64,000 bases of DNA from contig NZ_CP051428.1 of the NCBI RefSeq assembly GCF_012676905.1, positions 3,992,001 through 4,056,000 of the forward strand, written 5' to 3'. Each line of letters begins with the position of its first letter. Position 1 is the stretch's first letter. The position numbers and the translations under genes are program-made. Positions 60,067 to 64,000 of this stretch are shown piece by piece. This DNA comes from Paenibacillus albicereus (GTDB lineage Bacteria > Bacillota > Bacilli > Paenibacillales > Paenibacillaceae). A model generated the notes under the pieces. It ran no database searches. It saw only the letters and a list, made by a program, of their open reading frames with translations, and was not told the origin of the DNA.

Positions 60067-61323
60067 ATGGAATGGTATCATTCGCTCTCCATCAAGAACA
60101 AGGTGCGCCTCGGCATCTACATGGCGCTCGCGGTCTCCCTCCTGGTTTTCCTGATTCTCAGCATCATGGCGGGGTCGCCGCTATGGCCGGTCGCGGCCGC
60201 GCTCGTTCTGGGAGCCGGCGCCTCCTTCCCGCTCGCCTCGGTCGTGGAGCGCTCGCTCACGAGCTCCATCGACGAGATGACGACGGTCGCTTACGGCATC
60301 TCCAAGGGCGACTTCACGCAGCGGGTCGATACGTCCAGCGCCTCGCTCGGCCAGCTGGCCCACTCCTTCAACAGCATGGTCGACAAGCTGCGCGAAATTC
60401 TCGCCGACACCTCGCGGATCGGCCGCATGGTCAACGAGACGAGCACGAGCATCTACAACAAGAATACGCAGGTGAAGGCCGTCATGGAGCAGGTCGGCAC
60501 CTCGGCCGGCGAGCTGGCCGCAGGCGCGGGCGAGATCGCCGAGGAGGTCGGCGGCATGAGCGACTCGATCCGCGAGATCGAGAGCAAGGTGGCGACCTAC
60601 GCCGAATCGAGCCGCCGGATGAACGAGCGCTCGGAGGCGGCGATGCGCCTCGTCGAGAAGGGCCAGCAGTCCGTCGAGACGCAGGCCGAAGGCACCCGTC
60701 GCACGGCTGAGGCCGCGGCTCACGTCTCCGAGGCGATCGCGCGCTTGTCCGAGGCGGCGGGCGGCATCTCCGCCATCACCCGGACGATCTCCGATCTGGC
60801 GGAGCAGACGAACCTGCTCTCGCTCAACGCCTCCATCGAGGCGGCCCGCGCCGGGGAGCACGGCAAGGGCTTCGCGGTCGTCGCCCAGGAGGTGCGCAAG
60901 CTCGCCGAGGAATCGACGGCTTCGACCAAGGAAGTGTTCACGCTCGTCAAAGGCATCGAGCACGGGCTCAAGGACGCCAACGCCAACATCAAGATCAACG
61001 AGCAGGCCGTCGAGCTCCAGGCTCAGATGCTGCGCGAGACGGAAGCGGTGTTCCGCGACATCGTGGAGAGCGTGCAGTTCATTTCCAGTCAGATCGAGCA
61101 GTTCGCCCGCGAGAGCGAGAGCATGCTGGACAACGCCCGCGCCATCTCCGGCGCCATCGGCAACATCTCGGCGATCACGCAGCAGTCCGCGGCCGGCACC
61201 GAGCAGGTGTCCGCGTCGATGAACGAGCAGGTCGACTCCATCCAGACCATCGTCGAGGAGACGGGACGGATGCAGCAGATGGCTTCCCAGCTGCAGCGCA
61301 CGATCCAAATCTTCAAGTTCTGA
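60067..61323 (+). CDS. Methyl-accepting chemotaxis protein without extracellular sensor
   Basis: 418 residues: two adjacent TM helices (about 16-35 and 40-58) with almost no loop, a HAMP domain (about 60-112), and the signalling coiled-coil with hairpin tip [20 protein letters not shown] near 255-275. With no extracytoplasmic domain, sensing is probably intracellular or within the membrane. It would act through CheW/CheA, which are not in the window. Confidence 0.92.
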   Translation: MEWYHSLSIKNKVRLGIYMALAVSLLVFLILSIMAGSPLWPVAAALVLGAGASFPLASVVERSLTSSIDEMTTVAYGISKGDFTQRVDTSSASLGQLAHSFNSMVDKLREILADTSRIGRMVNETSTSIYNKNTQVKAVMEQVGTSAGELAAGAGEIAEEVGGMSDSIREIESKVATYAESSRRMNERSEAAMRLVEKGQQSVETQAEGTRRTAEAAAHVSEAIARLSEAAGGISAITRTISDLAEQTNLLSLNASIEAARAGEHGKGFAVVAQEVRKLAEESTASTKEVFTLVKGIEHGLKDANANIKINEQAVELQAQMLRETEAVFRDIVESVQFISSQIEQFARESESMLDNARAISGAIGNISAITQQSAAGTEQVSASMNEQVDSIQTIVEETGRMQQMASQLQRTIQIFKF

Positions 61324-61377
61324 TCGGCTGCCGGCCAGCGGCAAAGAGGCGCTTTCGCACGCTCGCGCCTCCATGCT

Positions 61378-61460
61378 AGACGAACGGTATGGAGCGGAGG
61401 GACCCGGGGAATAGCTAATCCGCAAGCCTTTCTCTGCGGAAGGCCGGCTTGATCCCTGTA
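61378..61460 (+). promoter_or_regulatory. Structured leader, possible c-di-AMP-type riboswitch fragment
   Basis: GGAGCGGAGGGACCCGGGGA followed by ATAGCTAATCCGCAAGCC resembles conserved pieces of the ydaO-type c-di-AMP aptamer (GAGCGGGGGACCC; CAGCUAACCUCGUAAGC), which often precedes wall-hydrolase genes. CCGCA / TGCGG and AAGCC / GGCTT stems follow. The complete two-domain fold was not confirmed. Confidence 0.3.
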
Positions 61461-61472
61461 GGAGGTGTAGCG

Positions 61473-62315
61473 ATGAAGCCTTTGCGCCGTTGGTTGGGAT
61501 GGCCTGCCCTGCTGCTCGTGCTGATGCAGCTTCTGGGCGGCGCTCCGAGCATGGCCGGAGCCGCATCCGCGCCGGCCAATGCCCGCGCCCTCCCCCCGGA
61601 GGCCGCGAACGCTCAGGCGGCTGTGCTCAGGCCGAGGACGGTATCCTGGATCACCCTCTCGCGGGAATTTCCCGGAGCGTTCGCGACCCGCGGACCCGCC
61701 GGCCTCAAGCGTGTCGCGCTGACGTTCGATGACGTGCCGGACGAGCAGTATACGCCGGAGGTGCTGGACATTCTGGCCCGGGAGCATGTCCGGGCCACCT
61801 TTTTTGTCGTCGGACAAAGAGCGGCCAAGGCGCCCTCCATGCTCCGCCGCATCCATGCGGAAGGCCATGCCATCGGCAATCATTCGTATGACCATACGTC
61901 GTACGCGAGGCTCTCCGAGTCCAAGTTCGAAGAGCAGATCGAGTCGACGAGCCGACTGCTGAAGGCCCATCTCGGCTATACGCCGAGATTCCTGCGGCCG
62001 CCGTACGGCGAAATCACGCCGAGCCAGCTGATGTGGACCCAGAGCCGAGGCTACTTCGTCGTGAACTGGGATGTCGACACGCAAGACTGGCGAGGCTTGT
62101 CCGCCGATCAGATCGTGCGCAACGCGCAAAAAACCCTCGCCCCGGGCAGCATCATCCTGCAGCATGCCGGCGGCGGCATCGGCGAGGACTTGAGCGGCAC
62201 GGTCAAGGCGCTGCCCCGCCTCATCCGTCTGCTGCGCGAAAAAGGCTATGAGATGGTGACGGTGCCGGAGCTGCTCGGCGAGTCGGAGGAGATCGAAAGG
62301 ATGCGCTTGTTTTAA
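61473..62315 (+). CDS. Secreted polysaccharide deacetylase (NodB domain)
   Basis: 280 residues: an N-terminal signal peptide (about 1-30), a linker, then a NodB domain with all five motifs: TFDD near 84, HSYDH (HxxxH) near 136, RPPYGE near 178, a DVDTQDW motif near 197, and LQH near 230. It removes acetyl groups from peptidoglycan or another wall glycan outside the cell. ATG 61473 is placed by TAGGAGG. Confidence 0.92.
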   Translation: MKPLRRWLGWPALLLVLMQLLGGAPSMAGAASAPANARALPPEAANAQAAVLRPRTVSWITLSREFPGAFATRGPAGLKRVALTFDDVPDEQYTPEVLDILAREHVRATFFVVGQRAAKAPSMLRRIHAEGHAIGNHSYDHTSYARLSESKFEEQIESTSRLLKAHLGYTPRFLRPPYGEITPSQLMWTQSRGYFVVNWDVDTQDWRGLSADQIVRNAQKTLAPGSIILQHAGGGIGEDLSGTVKALPRLIRLLREKGYEMVTVPELLGESEEIERMRLF

Positions 62316-62321
62316 GCCAAA

Positions 62322-62360
62322 AAAGCGGCCCGAACCAATTGACATGGTTCGGGCCGCTTT
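62322..62360. terminator. Bidirectional terminator between convergent genes
   Basis: A perfect 16-bp stem AAAGCGGCCCGAACCA / TGGTTCGGGCCGCTTT with a 7-nt loop separates the deacetylase gene from the LysM-3D gene; A-run on one side, T-run on the other. Confidence 0.92.
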
Positions 62361-62387
62361 CCATTTGGCGAGCCGTTTCGATTTGAA

Positions 62388-63044
62388 TCAGCCCAGGACG
62401 TGGACCTTGACCCATTGGAAGCCGAACGAGCGGGCTTCGGCCGTCGTGCCGGGCACGAAGATGTCGATGCGGTCCCCTTTGATGCTGCCGCCCGTATCGG
62501 TGGCGGTCGCGATCATGCCGCCGATCGGCAGGCCGTCATAGCTGTAGCCGGTAATGTACAGCTTCGTTCCGAGCGGGATCCGGTTCGGATCGACCGCCAC
62601 CGTGCCGACGCGCAGCGGGTTGCCGAAGTAATCGACCGCTCCCCATTTGCCGTTTTCCGACGCCGCGGACGTGTACGCGCTTGCCTTGATCTGGAGCGTG
62701 CGTTTCACTTGATGGGACTTTCCGGACGGCTCGATGACCTTTTTCGCTCCTGCATCCGCGTCGATCAGGCGCACGCCGGCGGCCGAGGCCTGGATCGTCG
62801 TGCCCGCCGGGATGGACAGCTTCAAGCCGGCGTAGATGTTCGTCGGCTCTACCCCTTCGTTCAGGTCCATCAGCTTGTCCACCGGGACATGGAACGCCTG
62901 CGCGAGCTTCCAGAACGTATCGCCGTCCTTGGCGACATACGTCGTAGCGGCAGAGGCGGATACGGGAGAGCTCAGGATCGCGAGGCCGGCCAGAACGGCG
63001 GCGGTGGATTTGAACATCGGGCGGAGCATCGTCTTCATGGTCAT
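62388..63044 (-). CDS. Secreted LysM and 3D domain protein
   Basis: 218 residues: signal peptide (about 1-33, ends in SASA), LysM peptidoglycan-binding domain (35-80), a linker, and a C-terminal 3D domain (about 125-215) with the three Asp in TDTGGSIKGDRIDIF. Such YocH/YuiC-like proteins resemble lytic transglycosylases (MltA barrel) and act in wall turnover or spore germination. AAGGAGG lies 10 nt before the ATG. Confidence 0.9.
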   Translation of the reverse strand: MTMKTMLRPMFKSTAAVLAGLAILSSPVSASAATTYVAKDGDTFWKLAQAFHVPVDKLMDLNEGVEPTNIYAGLKLSIPAGTTIQASAAGVRLIDADAGAKKVIEPSGKSHQVKRTLQIKASAYTSAASENGKWGAVDYFGNPLRVGTVAVDPNRIPLGTKLYITGYSYDGLPIGGMIATATDTGGSIKGDRIDIFVPGTTAEARSFGFQWVKVHVLG

Positions 63045-63312
63045 GGGCTTGGTTCCTCCTTGGTGGGACGCCTCGGGCTTGAATCGCCCGCCGGCGGATT
63101 TTATTCGGTCCGCGCTGAAACCTACGGGTGTCAGAATAACACAGGCATCCGAGCGGCGGACCGTCCAAAAACCACCAGCTACGGATTATGAAAGGCTCTC
63201 ATTTTCTCGCGGAAGACGGCAAACCCATGGCGCGCAAGGCCCGAAGCGACCAGCTGGAGCGCGCTGTGAGGGGACGGATGAAAAAACTCTAATGCGCCGC
63301 AGGCCGCGCAAA
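63045..63312. other. Gap between LysM-3D and CAP genes
   Basis: About 270 nt without a supported gene. It must hold the promoter and leader of the LysM-3D gene; no hexamer pair was convincing. A GCGGACCGAATAAAATCCGC hairpin lies near 63090-63112. Confidence 0.35.
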
Positions 63313-63358
63313 CAAAAAGCTGTCCCCCGCATCGCCGCTGGGCGAGCAAGGGACAGCC
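63313..63358 (-). terminator. Terminator of the CAP-domain gene
   Basis: GGCTGTCCC ... GGGGACAGC stem with a structured loop, followed by TTTTTG on the minus strand. Confidence 0.8.
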
Positions 63359-63391
63359 TCTATGTCGGCATAGCCGATAGGAACAAGGAAA

Positions 63392-64000
63392 CTAGGCTTT
63401 GAACATCTGTACCCAGACGCCGTTATGATAAGCGACGCCGATGTTCGTGTACTCCGCCTTCAGAATGTTGGCTTTGTGGCCCGCGCTGTTCATCCAGGCA
63501 TTCATGACCTCGGCCGGGGTGCGCTGGCCTTTGGCGATGTTCTCGCCCGCATAGCGGTACGTCACGCCGAACTGCTTCATCATGTCGAACGGCGATCCGT
63601 ACGTCGGGGACGTATGGGAGAAATAGTTGTTCGTGTACATATCCTTCGCCTTCACGAGAGCGACTTCAGAGAGCTGGGTGTCGCTCTTGAGCGCGGCCAA
63701 TCCCTGCTTGGCGCGTTCCTGGTTCACGATCGTAACGACCTGCTGCGCAAAGCTGCCCGTGCCGCTCTCCTCCTGTCCGGATCCCGGAGCCGTCGTCGGC
63801 GCAGGCGTCGCCGTCGGTGCAGCCGTCGGCTTCGGCGTCGCGGTCGGGGCCGCGGTCGGCTTCGGCGTCGCCGTCGGAGCCGCAGTCGGCTTCGGCGTCG
63901 CCGTCGGCTTGGCCGTATAGTTCGGCCATGCAAATCCGTTTTGCTGCAGTTTATTCAAAAGCTCCTCCAAGTTGAAGCCGGAGCCCGCATAAAGCTGTTG
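63392..64000 (-). CDS. CAP-domain (SCP/YkwD-like) secreted protein, 5' end outside window
   Basis: 203 codons up to the right edge; the frame stays open, so the N-terminus and signal peptide lie beyond. A Pro/Thr/Ala/Lys repeat (TATPKPTAAP units, about 63760-63920) links an N-terminal part to a CAP domain: VNQERAKQGL, YFSHTSPTYGSP, YAGENIAKG, AWMNSAGHKANIL, and the end GVWVQMF. The His and Glu of the CAP cavity are present. Members occur on spores and cell surfaces of Bacillales; activity unknown. Confidence 0.9.
   Translation of the reverse strand, partial: QQLYAGSGFNLEELLNKLQQNGFAWPNYTAKPTATPKPTAAPTATPKPTAAPTATPKPTAAPTATPAPTTAPGSGQEESGTGSFAQQVVTIVNQERAKQGLAALKSDTQLSEVALVKAKDMYTNNYFSHTSPTYGSPFDMMKQFGVTYRYAGENIAKGQRTPAEVMNAWMNSAGHKANILKAEYTNIGVAYHNGVWVQMFKA

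Overview
The window is chromosomal DNA of a high-GC, endospore-forming, Gram-positive bacterium, best placed in Paenibacillus or a close relative. The evidence is the set of sporulation and germination genes (sda, cwlJ-gerQ, two alpha/beta-type SASP genes, a YheC/D-type coat ATP-grasp protein, a YjcZ-type peptide, a SpoVB/YtgP-type flippase), strong AGGAGG ribosome binding sites, a Trp T-box, a Bce-type two-component/ABC module, and a B. subtilis-like yumB/yumC/yutM/yutJ/yuzB/yutI gene set. No rRNA or tRNA gene was seen.

Layout. 1-3.0 kb: end of a sugar ABC transporter operon and a small secreted discoidin-domain protein. 3.4-6.4 kb: NDH-2 (yumB-like) divergent from ferredoxin/flavodoxin-NADP reductase (yumC-like), then a small zinc-ribbon protein. 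6.5-8.5 kb: sda with a cluster of DnaA boxes upstream, a YheC/D protein and a membrane protein. 8.6-13.4 kb: a complete Bce-type module (response regulator, intramembrane kinase, ATPase, permease). 13.6-16.7 kb: a TetR regulator with its operator repeated in front of a two-subunit SMR efflux pair, a CPBP protease and an excalibur-domain protein.

16.7-21.2 kb is the accessory part. It holds the end of a dead IS3-family element joined to the 3' end of a dead group II intron, a three-gene ABC-2 exporter of the LanFEG/immunity type, a 49-residue two-TM peptide, a decayed C39-peptidase (bacteriocin exporter) remnant that has lost its catalytic Cys, and a divergent 61-residue GxxxG-rich peptide with a double-glycine-like leader. 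I read it as the ruin of a bacteriocin locus whose immunity transporter and perhaps precursor survive. The 20.3-21.2 kb stretch is strikingly AT-rich against the rest.

21.3-31.1 kb: HesB/YutM, a PhyH dioxygenase with a divergent AraC regulator, aminofutalosine synthase MqnE, YutJ, YuzB and NifU-like YutI, then a heme A synthase / UbiD decarboxylase / HEPN-like protein / SDR operon. MqnE plus UbiD suggests menaquinone is made by the futalosine route. 31.3-32.1 kb is a noncoding gap with two unrelated tandem arrays that share a 52-bp period. 32.1-39.3 kb: thioredoxin, a stalk-domain lipoprotein, a flippase, ThuA, DUF456, a HAD phosphatase and a glycosyltransferase. 39.5-43.2 kb: an mntABCD-type metal ABC operon. 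43.4-52.6 kb: a transglutaminase-like membrane protein, an MFS carrier, YjcZ, a Toprim protein, a GGDEF-EAL protein, an AEC carrier, and SCO plus heme O synthase (ctaB). With ctaA this gives both heme A biosynthesis steps and a copper chaperone for a cytochrome aa3-type oxidase.

52.8-64 kb: cwlJ-gerQ, YfhP, SASPs, trpS with its T-box, a YcgR/YcgQ-type pair, a chemoreceptor, a polysaccharide deacetylase, a LysM-3D protein, and a CAP-domain protein cut by the window end. Most of the window is ordinary chromosome. Coordinates for starts were set by ribosome binding sites and family start positions.
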